In this document: positions 46,125 to 57,563 of the stretch, piece after piece
Layout of the letters: each line of letters starts with the position of its first letter
Position numbering within the stretch: the stretch's first letter is position 1
DNA from: Saccharum officinarum
Lineage: Eukaryota > Streptophyta > Magnoliopsida > Poales > Poaceae
Assembly: GCA_020631735.1 (NCBI GenBank)
Contig: CM036154.1
Location: 621,041-685,040, forward strand
DNA length: 64,000 nt
Direction of reading: 5' to 3'
Notes under the pieces: generated by a model
Database searches by the model: none
What the model was told of the DNA's origin: nothing
The model's input: only the letters and a program-made list of their open reading frames with translations
Translations under genes and position numbers: made by a program

Positions 46125-46143
46125 TGGCGCGCCAGGTAGGGGA
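46125..46143 (+). other. Primer-binding site of the Tat element
   Basis: TTGGCGCGCCAGGTAGGGG follows the LTR end after one base. A TGGCGC-type start is usual for non-Met primers in plant Ty3 elements. I do not assign the tRNA. Confidence 0.65.
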
Positions 46144-46184
46144 TCGCTGCGTGCCAAACGTCGTTTTCTCGCCTTTTTCCTGGA

Positions 46185-48375
46185 TGGCTGACCCCGAACG
46201 CCCTATTCCGTTGGCCACGGTGATCTGGTTCGGGAGTTTGGAGTTCATGTCGCTTGGCCATGGCTACGATATGGTCCTACTTCCCCCCAGGCACCCATCC
46301 GACGAGGACTACGAGCTCTCCCAGCCCGGGGGAGCAATCCGCCGGCACCGTCGCTCTAGGCGGGCGCGGGCCGCCCGACGACGACGAGCCCGGCACAACC
46401 ACCGTCTTCACCTCGCGGAGGGCGATGGGGTCCCCCGGTCCGGCACCCCCCAGCCAGGCGCCAGCCTAGACCTCCTTGTGGAAGGTTTGGGAAGGACGAG
46501 CTTGACTGAGGGTAACATGCCAACGGGGAATCCCGCCGCTCCCCGTCCGGTGAGACACCACTGTCCGGAGCATCCATTTCGGCACGGATAGCAACATCTC
46601 TATCACCATTCCCGTTTGGGCTAGACTCAGCTACCCGGGTGTACGCATCTTTCGTGAGCACTCGCATGAGTGCTTATGAGGAACTCCCCGGGCACCATCT
46701 ACGCTCCACTCTGGACCTCGTTGCATCCACACCGGCCTCTGATTATCTGGACTCTATGGAGACACCGAACACAGAGCCCCATGTGACTGCTTCTCAATGT
46801 CGCAACCCCAGTGACGATTTGCAACAGCCACACATTCCCCCGTCATACTACTACTTTGGTGCTCCTGACTCCGACTCGGCTGACGACACTTATGATCCGA
46901 CCCGCGAATGCTTCAACATCGACGTTGAAAGCACTTCGGAATCAGAGGACGAAGAGCCAGTCGAAGGAAGGTACACGCCACCCCATGTCGAGCTTCCTGC
47001 TGAGCGAGACGATCCTCAGTTCCTTGCGAATCAAGGAGCGCAGCTCGAGTAGATTCGCGAGTTGCAGGACAGGCTTGACGAGGAACGGGAAAACCTGGGC
47101 CTACTCCAACAAACCCTCGAGCGTGAGCGTGCGGAACGCGCACTTGGCGGGAGAGCTCGCGAAAGAGCTCGTGACGCCAACCGTCGCATCGACGAGGACC
47201 GGATGGTCGACCCCCTGGTTTTCGCTTGAGCCAGCCAGAACGTCGTCGCCGCCGCCATGCTTCTCCACAACATGCCCGAGCCGTCAAACCCCGACGCCCG
47301 TCGGGCTCGGGATGAAATCTGAGAACTCCTCGAGACCGCCGCCATGCAGCAGGCCGAGAGCTCTGCCTCGAGGCGACGCGAGGCAGCCTCGGAGCGGATC
47401 ATCGAGCCCTCCCGATAGGAGAGAGAGGCCTTGGTTCACCCCGAGCCTGCCCGGTGAAACCGGGTAGCTCCGGCCCCTGAGTTCACCACCAACGACCACG
47501 AGCCTCGAGACACCCGTGGCAACATCGTCGAGCGTCGCACGCGCAAGCACGGTGACGGCGTGGCTCGAGGCTACCACGTCCACAGGGGCGGACGCTACGA
47601 CAGTTCGGAAGATCAAAGCCCTTCACCCGAGCCTCCGGGTCCTCAGGTCTTCAGTAAGGCTATCCGTGAGACGGTGCTCCTGGCTCGGTTTCGCTCCCCC
47701 ATGACTCTCACCAAGTACAACGGTGAAACCAAACCCGAACTTTGGCTCGCCGATTTTCGCTTGGCGTGTCAGCTGGGCGGGGCCACCGACGACCGGGTCA
47801 TCATTCGACAACTCCCCCTGTTCCTCTCCGACACCGCCCGAGCCTGGCTCGAGGATCTCCCACCTCGACAGATCCACGACTGGGATGATCTCGTGAGGGT
47901 GTTTGAGGGAAATTTCAAGGGGACCTACATGCGCCCCGGCAACTCGTGGGACCTCCGGAGCTGCAAGCAGAAACCAGGTGAATCCCTCCGGGATTACATC
48001 CGGCGCTTCTCCCGACAGCGTACCGAACTCCCCAACGTCACTGACTCCGACGTAATTATGGCCTTCCTCTCCGGCACCACCTGTAAAGAGTTGGTCTGAG
48101 AATTGGGCCGTAACACTTCGCTCGCTGCCAACGGGTTAATGGACATTATCACCAACTTCGCCGCCAGCGAGGAGGCGGTTGGTGCAATCTTTGGTGGCGA
48201 CCCGGAGAGGGGGGAGCAGAAGGTCGACGATCCCGTGAGCTCCACCCGGGGCTCCAAGAGAAACAACCGCAAGAAGAAGAAAGGCCAGCAGGGCAAGCTC
48301 GAGGCCCCGGCCGACGAGCTCGTCGCTGCTACCGAGCACAAAAAGCCTCGAGGCCCCCCCGGCGGGAGCGTCTTC
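46185..48375 (+). pseudogene. gag: gag of the Tat element (frameshifted)
   Basis: The N-terminal part is broken into short frames (MADPERPIPLA at 46185, then 46639-47052, then 46811-47467). The conserved gag domain is clear in 47640-48290: SPMTLTKYNGETKPELWLAD, RAWLEDLPPRQIHDWDDL, FEGNFKGTYMRPG and GESLRDYIRRFSRQR. One in-frame TGA at 48097-48099 separates CKELV from ELGRNTSL, and the frame is otherwise continuous with the protease. A basic tract follows (SKRNNRKKKKGQQGK). Gag would assemble the particle. Confidence 0.85.
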
Positions 48376-49344
48376 GACAAAATGCTCAAAGAACTGTGTC
48401 CCTACCACAAGGGACTTACTAAGCATAACCTCGAGGACTGTCATATCCTTCGCAGGTACTTTGGGGGTGCCGGCGTCAAGAAGGACGACAAGAAGGAGGA
48501 CCCTAAAAGCGACGACAAGGACGGGGAATTCCCCGAGATCCACGACTGCTTCATGATCTACGGAGGGCCCTTGACCCGCCTCTCGGCGCGCCAGCGCAAG
48601 CAAGAACGGCGCGAGATTTTCTCCATACAAACGGCAGTCCCCCGCTTCCTTGATTGGTCTGCGGTGGCCATCACTTTCGACCGTGACGACCACCCAGACC
48701 ACGTCCCCAACCCAGGAGTCTATCCGCTCGTTGTTGACCCCGTCATCGCCAACACACGCCTCACCAAGGTGCTCATGGACGGCGGAAGCAGCCTCAACAT
48801 CATCTACTCCCAGACCCTCGACCTTCTGGGGGTCGAGAGAGCGCGCCTCCAACCTAGCGCCGGGGGCTTCCACGGAGTCGTGCCAGGGAAACGGGCGGAA
48901 CCCCTCGGACGGGTCGATCTGCCCGTTTGTTTTGGCACACCGGCCAACTTCCGAAAGGAGACTCTCACTTTTGAAGTGGTCGGATTCCGTGGAACGTACC
49001 ACGCTATCCTAGGACGCCCATGCTACGCCAGGTTCATGGCGATCCCGAACTACACCTACCTCAAGCTCAAAATGCCGGGTCCAAACGGTGTCATCACTGT
49101 AGGGCCCTCGTATGAACATGCCTACGAGTGCGATGTCGAGTGCGTCGAGCACGGCGAGGCTGTTTTGGAGTCGGCGATCTTGGCTGCAGACCTTGACGGT
49201 CTCGCCAATGCGATTCCTGACCCAAAACGCCATGCCGGCAGCTTCGAGCCCGCCTAAGATGTCAAACTCGTACCCCTCGACCCCGCTGATCCCAAGGGAA
49301 AGGCACTGAGCATCAGTACCACCCTCGATCCTAAATAGAAAGCA
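48376..49344 (+). pseudogene. Gag C-terminus and aspartic protease of the Tat element
   Basis: Continues the gag frame. CPYHKGLTKHNLEDC (near 48400-48445) is a CHHC-type finger typical of Tat Gag. The protease has VLMDGGSSLNIIY with the active-site DGGS at 48778-48789, then FRGTYHAILGRPCYARFMAI as the second conserved part. Tat proteases commonly have D-G-G-S. The frame is closed by TAA at 49255-49257 and TAG at 49336-49338, with protein similarity continuing between and after, so both are premature stops. Confidence 0.87.
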
Positions 49345-50264
49345 GTGCTCGTCGACTTTCTCCGCGCAAACGTCGACATCTTTGCGTGGAGTCCCTCGGA
49401 TATGCCAGGCATACCCAGGGAAGTCGCCGAGCACGCCTTGGAGATCCGGGCCGGATCCAAACCGGTGAAGCAACGCCTGCGTCGCTTCGATGAGGAGAAG
49501 CGCAGGGTCATCGGCGAGGAGATACACAAACTGTTGGAGGCCGGATTCATCAAGGAGGTTCATCATCCCGAGTGGCTAGCTAATCCCGTATTAGTTAGGA
49601 AAAAAGTGGGAAATGGAGGATGTGTGTAGACTACACCGGTTTAAATAAAGCATGTCCAAAAGTTCCCTTTCCTTTGCCACGCATTGACCAAATCGTTGAT
49701 TCCACTGCGGGATGTGAAACTCTCTCATTCTTAGATGCATACTCCGGCTACCACCAAATCAAAATGAAGGAGTCCGACCAGCTTGCAACTTTATTCATCA
49801 CCCCGTTCGGCATGTATTGCTACGTTACGATGCCCTTCGGTCTCCGGAACACGGGGGCTACGTACCAGCGATGCATGCAGCATGTTTTCGGAAAGCACAT
49901 CGGGTCGACCGTCGAGGCTTATGTCGACGACATCGTTGTCAAAACCAAACAAGTCGACGACCTGGTCAGCGACCTCGACGTCGCGTTCAAATGCCTTTGG
50001 GCAAAAAACATCAGACTCAACCCAGAGAAATGCGTCTTTGGCGTCCCACGAGGTATGCTTTTAGGGTTCATCGTATCCAAACGTGGCATCGAGGCCAACC
50101 CTGAAAAAATCTCTGCAATAACCAAGATGGGCCCCATCCGAGATCTGAAGGGCGTACAGAGGGTCACAGGTTGCTTGGCGGCACTCAGCCGTTTCATTTC
50201 GCGCCTCGGCGAAAAAGCACTCCCTCTGTACCGTCTCTTGAAGAAATCGGAGCACTTTTCCTAG
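49345..50264 (+). pseudogene. Reverse transcriptase of the Tat element
   Basis: DIFAWSPSDMPGIPREVAEH and KQRLRRFDEEKRRVIGEEI precede the RT core. A small deletion at about 49605-49620, where KKGNGKWRMCVDY is expected, shifts the frame. The core continues MCVDYTGLNKACPK, SFLDAYSGYHQIKM, MPFGLRNTGATYQR and the catalytic YVDD at 49920-49931. The frame ends with TAG at 50262-50264, though RNase H continues in the same frame afterwards. Catalytic aspartates are intact, but the protein is not expressible as one chain. Confidence 0.9.
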
Positions 50265-50660
50265 ACCCTTGAGGCTGAGGAGGCTCTCACAAAACTCAAG
50301 GCCACACTCTCTAACTCACCAATCCTCATCCCTCCGACCTCGGGTGAACCACTCCTACTCTATATCGCCGCGACATCACAAGTAGTCAGTGCTGCCCTAG
50401 TTGTCGAACGGGCCGAGGAGGCACATACCTTGCTCGTCCAGAGGCCGGTCTATTTCATTAGCGAAGTGCTCTCTGAAACCAAGAGTCGATACCCACAGAT
50501 CCAGAAACTGCTATATGCTATCATCCTGACACGGCGCAAGCTCCGACACTACTTCGAGGGTCACTCGATTACTGTGGTTTCTTCTTTCCCCTTGGGAGAG
50601 ATAGCCCAGAACTGGGAAGCCTCAGGTAGGGTTGCCAAATGGGCAGTCGAACTCATGGGC
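50265..50660 (+). pseudogene. First RNase H (Ty3-type) of the Tat element
   Basis: [59 protein letters not shown] and [19 protein letters not shown] are the usual gypsy RNase H region in its Tat form, where catalytic positions are degenerate. A frame change occurs at about 50650-50670, just before [16 protein letters not shown]. Confidence 0.82.
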
Positions 50661-51190
50661 GAGACATGTCCTATGCGCCGCGAAAAGCTATCAAGTCACA
50701 GGTGTTAGCAGATTTCCTAGCTGAGTGGACCGACACCCAACTCCCCCCTGCACAGCTTCAGGCGGAGCTGTGGACCATGTACTTCGATGGGTCACTGATG
50801 AAAACGGGAGCAGGCGCGGGCTTGCTCTTCGTCTCACCCCTCGGGGTTCACATGCGCTACGTCATCCGGCTTCATTTTCCTGCGTCTAACAACGTCGCCG
50901 AATACGAGGCGCTCGTCACGGGATTAAGAATCGCCGTCGAACTCGGGGTCCAACACCTTGACGTTCGAGGTGACTCCCAACTCGTGATCGATCAGGTCAT
51001 GAAGAGCTCGAGCTGCCGTGACCCCAAGATGGAAGCCTACTGTCAAGAAGTACGGCGCCTCGAGGACAAGTTTCACGGCCTCGAGCTCAACCACATCGCG
51101 CGCAGGTACAATGAGGCCACCGATGAACTGGCAAAAATCATGTCCAGTCGAGCTACGGTTCCACCAGACGTTTTCGCAAAAGACCTTCAG
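50661..51190 (+). pseudogene. Second, additional RNase H (aRNH) domain of the Tat element
   Basis: After [14 protein letters not shown] comes MYFDGSLMKTGAGAGLLFVS, NNVAEYEALVTGLRIAVELG, LDVRGDSQLVIDQV and YNEATDELAKIMSSR. This is an RNase HI fold with FDGS, AEYEAL, GDSQLV and NEATDELA, carrying Asp, Glu and Asp at the expected positions. Such an extra RNase H between RNase H and integrase is the diagnostic trait of the Tat lineage of plant Ty3 elements. It lies in one open frame (50639-52483) with the integrase. Confidence 0.88.
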
Positions 51191-51439
51191 CAGCCGTCCA
51201 TTGACCTCGGGCCAGACGGAGGGGTTGACGGGACGTCACTCGACCCTCCACCTGAGGCAGAAGCCCCCTCGACCGGGGCAGAAGCCATGCAGTTGGAAGA
51301 CTCGACCCCGTCGTCTGACCTCGAGCCTGACTGGCGCGTCCCATACCTCGACTACCTTATCCGAGGGGACCTCCCCTCGGGTAAGACCGAGGCTCGATGG
51401 ATCGCGCGCCGGGCCAAAACCTTTATGATCATGGGCGAC

Positions 51440-52572
51440 AGCGGAGAGCTCTACCGCCGTAGCCCTACTGGTATCCTCCAACGATGCATCTCAAATGAGC
51501 AAGGCAGGAACCTGCTCGGCGATCTCCACTCGGGGGCTTGCGGTCACCACGCAGCACCTCGAACCCTCGTCGGAAACGCCTTTCGACAAGGATTCTATTG
51601 GCCGACCGCGGTCTCCGACGCTGTCAAGCTAGTACGCTCCTGCAAGGGTTGTCAGTACTATGCGAGACGAACCCATCTTCCGGCACATGCCCTGCAAACT
51701 ATCCCCATCACATGGCCGTTTGCCGTTTGGGGGCTCGACCTTGTCGGACCATTGAAAAGGGCAGCTGGCGGCTTCACCCACTTGCTCGTCGCAATCGACA
51801 AATTCTCCAAGTGGATCGAGGCCCGCCCTATCACCAGCATCAGGTCCGAGCAAGCTGTGCTCTTCTTCACCGGCATTATTCATCGCTTCGGGGTCCCTAA
51901 CTGTATCATCACAGACAATGGCACCCAGTTCACTGGCAAAAAGTTTTTGGATTTCTGCGACAGCCACCACATCCGAGTGCTCTGGTCAGCCGTGGCCCAT
52001 CCAAAAACAAACGGTCAGGTGGAACGTGCCAATGGTATGGTCCTACAAGGCCTGAAACCCAGAATCTTTGACAAACTAAATAAACATGGCAAAAGATGGG
52101 CTGCCGAGCTACCCTCGGTCCTGTGGAGCCTAAGAACAACGCCGAGTCGAGCCACGGGGTTCACTCCATTCTTCTTAGTCTACGGGTCTGAGGCTATGCT
52201 CCCAACTGATATAGAATACGGATCCCCAAGGTTGAAGGCCTACAACGAAAGAAATAACGACGCCACAAGACGGACGCCCTCGACCAGCTCGAGGAAGCCC
52301 GAGATGTGGCTCTGTTGCATTCTGCCAGGTACCAGCAGGGTCTCCGACGCTACCACGACAGACACGTCCGCAAGCGTGACCTCAACGTCGGCGACTTGGT
52401 GCTACGGCGGAACCAGAACACCAAGGGACGGCACAAGCTCACGCCACCATGGGAAGGGCCGTACATCATCGCAGAAGTACTAAAGCCGGGCACCTACAAG
52501 CTATCCAACGAGAAGGGCGAAATCCTCACCAACGCTTGGAACATTGAACAGCTACGTCGCTTCTTTCCTTAA
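51440..52572 (+). pseudogene. Integrase of the Tat element
   Basis: The HHCC zinc finger runs from LHSGACGHHAAPRTLVG to RSCKGCQYYARRTH (51525-51670). The catalytic core has the triad Asp 51737-51739 (LDLVGP), Asp 51914-51916 (ITDNGTQF) and Glu 52022-52024 (NGQVERANG), with 35 residues between the last two. The frame shifts near 52265 after YNERNNDA, and the tail continues at 52306-52572 (ARYQQGLRRYHDRHVRKRDL, GDLVLRRNQN, LTPPWEGPYII, NAWNIEQLRRFFP). It has no chromodomain, as expected for Tat. The active site is intact. Confidence 0.9.
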
Positions 52573-53252
52573 AAAGCCTCGAGGCTCTGTATTTTCTTTT
52601 TCGTCAATAAAGAATACAGCGATGTTCAAACTTTCGTTTTACAGTGAGGAAGGATCGACTCTGCACTCCCAGAATCGACCCTCCCTCGGGGGCTACAAGG
52701 GGGGAACCCCCAGTCCCCGAAAAAACTTATGCTCTTTTTTAAATTTAAGAACCGCTTCTTAGATCGACTTCGCTGCAAGAGCACCCTAAGGTTCGAAAGG
52801 GCTCCCGAGTCAGGAGTATCACCTACGCCTCCGAGGCTACGGTACCTCCACTCACCCCTTACACCTTTTAGAGGTGCGACTTCACGCTAAGGAGATCTAA
52901 ATAACGGTTCCTAACTTTGAAAAAGAACATACCCCCTGTCGCTTAGATCAGGCTCTCACACGATTTACAAGGCCGCAACATCACCCTGAAGCTCGAGGGC
53001 GGTCGAGCCGTGAGATCACTTACGCCCCCGAGGCTACGGTACCTCCACTCGCTCCCTTACGCCAAAGGATGCAGCTGCGTGCTAAGTAAATCACGCGAGA
53101 ACACGATCCAAGCGATAAAGGGAAGAAAAGCTCGAATAAAACTAAATCAACCACGAACCGGTTTATGTTTCGAGTTTTTAGGCCTTCGAGGCCACCACGA
53201 TCAAAATTCAAAATGCTAACTTATTACATGGGCCTTCATGCCCAGATTTGGC
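52573..53252 (+). other. Tat 3' untranslated region between pol and the antisense gene
   Basis: No coding sequence was recognised. An imperfect direct repeat with 188 bp spacing is present: CCGAGGCTACGGTACCTCCA at 52831 and again at 53019, with similar flanks. CTACAAGGGGGGAACCCCCAG near 52692 can form a short hairpin. Confidence 0.65.
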
Positions 53253-56200
53253 TCACAGGCCCTCATCGTCATTAGGCGGAACCACCTCGGCTTCAAAAAG
53301 CGAGGCCAGACGGCTTCCAGGCTCTTCGGCGGCTTCAATCAGCTCCACGCAGGCATCCTCGTTCTCCTCGTCTGTCCGGTCCGGGTCTGTGATAAAGCCC
53401 TCAGCGACGAGCTTCATGTCGAACACAAACCCTGAACGGACGACGGCTAGCGCCCTCTTCACGCCGTGATGGAGGCCGTCCCGTATCTTCTCCCGGGCAA
53501 GGCGGCCCAGCGCCACCATCCGACGAACGAAGGAGTTCCCCGGAACATCTTCCCCGGTGTCGGCGTCGGGCTCGACCCCCAGGCCGTCACACACGGTGGT
53601 GATCGCGCCCTGGAGCAGTTGGGTCCTCCGGATCTCGGCTTCGAGGAGGCTCTGGAAGGAGTTGGCAGAGGATTGGGCCTCTTGGTTCTCCCTCTCCAGC
53701 TCTGAAACACGACGAACAGATTAATACCCAACGCAAGGCCCTCCACATCGTAGCCGTAACAATCACACTTACCCTCGATATGGGTCTGCAGGCCCACGAC
53801 CTCGTCGCGAAGCCCCCCGCAAGTTCGCTCGAGCCCCAGGAGGGCGCTGTCCTTGTCACTGATGGTCGCCTTTAGCGCCTCGATCTCCTGCTGAGCAGAC
53901 TCGAGAGCTGCGTCCTTCTCTTGGACGGTTCCCTTCAGCGTCGTGACCTCGTCCTTCAGAGCATCAGAACGAGCGGTGGCCCGCTCGACCTCGACGTTGA
54001 GGGTATCGCGCTGACGACTAACCTGAGACATTCTCCTCGAGCTCCTTCACCCGTCTCGACAGGGGCTCGAGATCCCCGCGGGCCTGGGCAGCCTCCTCCC
54101 GAACCTTGTCCATGCCAGTGCGCATCATGGCCTCGGCCGCCCACGCCTGCATCGCTTCCTCTTTCACCACCGCGTAGGCGACGCGCAGCTCAGCCATTTC
54201 GGCGTTCCGATCGGAAAGCCGTTTCTGGGCCTCCTCGGCCAAGACCCGTTGCTGAGACAGCGCGGCCCACACGCCACTCTCATCCCGGATGAAGAGTGAC
54301 TTGCGGCGGGAGTGCTCCTTCAGCTCCTGAACGCAATCCGAAAAAAACCGAAAAGGTTAAAAAGCCGAGGGAAAAAGACACCAAGAAAACCACGGAAAAA
54401 GCCGACGGGTCGATCGTACCTCGGTGGCATCCCCCATACTCCGCACGGCACCAGACGCCACTCGGAGCAACCGATCAAGGTGCCGACGGACGCCCTCGAG
54501 GTACTCCCATCGGTGCACTTCATCTTTGTCGTTCAGGACGAAGATGGGCTCGGCGTCGGGGTTCGCGGCGTCCCTAAACTGGAGCGACGGCCCCCTACCT
54601 CGGTATCTCCGCCTCTGCCCGTGCTATCGCCAGCGCGGCGATGTCGGGCCATGACGACAACGACCCAGCCGGGGCGTCTCCCGGTCCCGCGGAAGGACCG
54701 GCCTCGCCCGCAGTTTCCGCCTCTCCGACGGCCGTCGAGGCACCGGCCTGATCCGCGGCTTCGCCCCCCTCGACCCCCATCACTTGTTTCCCTTTGTCCA
54801 GGGGGGTGTTGTCGGGGGAAGGTCCACGGCCATGGGTGCCCGCCCCCCTAGGGGAACTGGCCCCTCAATCGCCGGCGCCTCCGGAGCCGGCGCCTCGACC
54901 GAAGACGGCTCCGGTACCCGCGCCTCGACCGTAGGCGCCCCCAGAGCCGGCGCCTCTTCTTCCGGTGCTCCGGTCAGGGGCTCGACCGCCCCGCCCTCCA
55001 CCATACCCGCTGGCTCGGCCAACGGGTCTTGTTGCGACGGCGACCCGCCCGCCAGGGCCGCCTCCTGCCCCGACACCGACGCGACCTCCTCCATGGTCAC
55101 GTCAGCCCCCGCCCGCTCCGCGCCGCGGACGGGTGCCTCGCCCGTCGTGACCTCGACGGCAGCCTCGGCCGTCGCTGACGACCTGGGCCCCGCCTCGACC
55201 GCACCGGGCGCCACCATCTCCGCCGGTTCGGACCCCTCCACGGCAGGGTCCGTGCCAGTAACCACCGTGGCGTCCGCTGGTTCCTGCCGTTGTCGCAGGC
55301 GCCCCTTCGCGGCCTCGACCTGCCGGACCCAGGCCGCATCCTGCTCCGCCGTCCGGTTAAGGACAACGGCGCTGGCCCGCAGCGACTTCACGGGGGTAAG
55401 CCCCATTGGCTCCGCCTTCCGCTTTAACCTGCAAAGTGAAGAAACGTCAGCCAACGGACCCGAGAAAGGCAGGACAACCGAGCAGAGACGCTTACCCGGA
55501 AATTGGCACCAAGGGCCTCGACCCCGTGCGACCCGAGCCTCCCGGGGCGGCCGATTGTGGCCTCGCAGCGGCCTCACCAGCAGGGCGGGCACTCCTGGGG
55601 GCCCTGACCGACGCACCGCCCTGCGCCTTTTGTGCCTCCGAGGCCAGCTGGCCTCGGGTTCTCACGCCTGCCGACGCCGCCGCCGATGACGACGCCGGTA
55701 CTGCCGTCCCAGCCCCTGCCCGAGCTTGCGGGGCCTAGGCTGGTGCGGACGTCCCCGTCGACCCCTCTTGATGGGTCCGGGGTAAAGCGGCCCCTCCCGT
55801 CGAGGGGCCCGTCTCCTTCTCCGTCTTCTCCTCCTCCTCGGACTCCTCGACCACGACGACCGAGGAGGACGCCCCCCTGATGGGTTCCACCAGGGGGCGA
55901 ACGTCGGGAAGATCCCCCAGCCCGGTCGCGGTCTCATACCGCGACAGGGCGTCATCGTCCTCACCGCTGCTGTCGTCGTCCTCCCCCGAGATCGTCTCGG
56001 AAGGCGACGGCGCCAGGGGGACCCCATCGATAGTCTGCTGGCGCCGGAGCTTCTTCAACGCCACCGCCTCTTTGGCCTTGCGGATTGCCCGCTTCTTGGC
56101 CGTCTCCTTGGTTTGCTTCTTCTTGGAAGCATGCTGGCGTCGAGCCTCCCGGGCGGGCCGGTCCTCTAGGACTGGCGGACGCGTCTCTCGCAGCGCCGAC

Positions 56201-57149
56201 AAATCCTACGCGCCGGCCTCGACCAAATCAGCGAAATCCAAAAATAAACGAAATTGGCAAACCTACTAACCCTAAGATACGTACCACTGGCTCGAACCCT
56301 TCGGTAGGTCTCATGGGGACCCGGTTAGCCTCCTCCACCTTGAAGTTCCCGACCATCCGACGCGCTCGCCGGAGGACCTCCTCGAGGAAAGGGATTCGTG
56401 GGACATCCGGGTCCCCTCCAGCGATGCCTCCGGAGTCATCTGGTCGAGGCGGAGACGACGCCGGCACAGCGGCATCACCCTACGGCGATGGAAGGCCGCG
56501 GCCACCGCCGCAGCCGTCAAGCCCCGAAGGCGAAGCTGCTGCAGCGCCGCCAGCAGCGGGTCCAGGCGCGGCTTCTCGGCTTCCGGCACTCCGTATGTCC
56601 AGCGATCCTCTCGAGCGGTTAGCACGCGGCCGGTGTACCTCGGCAACTGATTTTCATCGTTGCGGAGGTAGAACCAACCCTCGTGCCACCCACTGTTCGA
56701 AGAGATGAGGCGAGCCGGGATGTACAGATCCGCTCGGCTCGACCTCACCTGCAGGACGCAGCTCCCTACTCGGGCCACGCACAAGACGCCCTTCTCCCCG
56801 CCTTCTTGGCGAAGAGCTCAGCCTTCGCAGACCGCCGTGAAGATGGCGGCCTGCGCGACGGCGTTGGGGAAAGGTGGTGAAGCTCCACCTGGTAGTAGTG
56901 GAGGAGCGCGCGCATGAAGACGGAGGCCGGCACGCCAAACCCCCGCTCGTGGAAGCAGACGAAGCTCACCACGTACCCCTCCGGGGGCGCCGGCTCCCGG
57001 TGGGCAGGGGGCGGCGCGATCCACTCCGGTTGCGACCGGCTCGTCCTCGGCCGCAGCAGCCCGTCCTCGACCAATTCTTCCAACCTCCTCTCCGTCATCG
57101 AGGAGGTGGCCCAGTCGTCGGCGGGGAGGATCTGGCTCTTTCCTGCCAT
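53253..57149 (-). pseudogene. Spliced antisense gene of the Tat element (Transposase_28-type putative gypsy protein), frameshifted
   Basis: Minus strand. Likely exons: 56285-57149, 55496-56205, from 55438 to about 54420 (an inner border near 54780 is unclear), 53773-54326, 53253-53701. Exon 1 starts MAGKSQILPADDW and has the domain signature GYVVSFVCFHERGFGVPASV, FMRALLHYYQVELHHLSP and, in another frame, VAQAAIFTAVCEG. A deletion then removes the middle of the domain. Exon 2 has a basic KKQTKETAKKRAIRKAKEAV and acidic runs. Exon 4 is a coiled coil (TLKGTVQEKDAALESAQQEI), and the last exon has [20 protein letters not shown]. Donors GTACGT and GTAAG and acceptors TAG/CAG are present. Function is unknown; such antisense frames are known in grass Tat-type elements. 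Homologous pieces lie at 1414-1618 and 8403-8647. Confidence 0.78.
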
Positions 57150-57291
57150 CGGTGTTGTCAAAAGGGGGTGGACGAAGAGGACGCGGTGGCGACAGCGATG
57201 CGGGCGCAGAGCGCGATAAGGCAAGGGTTGTCTGAGGCAGAAGATTGCAGGAGCGCAAGGGACCAGTGGGGAACACAGACCCCAGGCCTTG

Positions 57292-57301
57292 ATTTTATAT
57301 G
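57292..57301 (-). promoter_or_regulatory. Candidate TATA box of the antisense gene
   Basis: On the minus strand the sequence reads CATATAAAAT, about 145 bp upstream of the ATG at 57149. This fits a TATA box with a 5' UTR of about 110 nt. The surrounding DNA is GC-rich, so this AT-rich box stands out. Confidence 0.6.
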
Positions 57302-57563
57302 CCCAGGCGAAAGCCCAACAGCCGCGCGAAAAGGTAGGAATAGTTTCCCGCATTAAATGCGCCCACCTAACCGTTTCCTTACATCTCGCAGGAGTCAGGC
57401 ACGTGGCCGTCCCCCACGTCGTAACCGTACGCCACGTCGCCCACTACCGCGCCGATCTCGCCTCCCCCAAAAGACGCGCCGGCTAACGGGCGGGGAGGGA
57501 TCCGCGGACGGATATTCCCAGATATCTGGGAAACGGGCCCCGAGCCCGGTATAAGCCTCGAGG
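57302..57563. other. Upstream region of the antisense gene / Tat 3' non-coding
   Basis: GC-rich sequence with no coding similarity. It contains CATTAAATGCGCCCACCTAA near 57350 and ATATTCCCAGATATCTGGGAA near 57510, a short inverted repeat. Confidence 0.4.

Noticed and set aside
46811..47467. 218-codon frame in the Tat gag region as a separate gene
   Set aside because: It overlaps the frame with gag-like acidic/helical sequence, is Ser/Arg/Pro-rich and has no similarity; gag itself is frameshifted here.
54784..55689. 301-codon plus-strand frame
   Set aside because: Shadow of the antisense Tat gene exons; low-complexity Ala/Thr/Pro-rich sequence with no domain.
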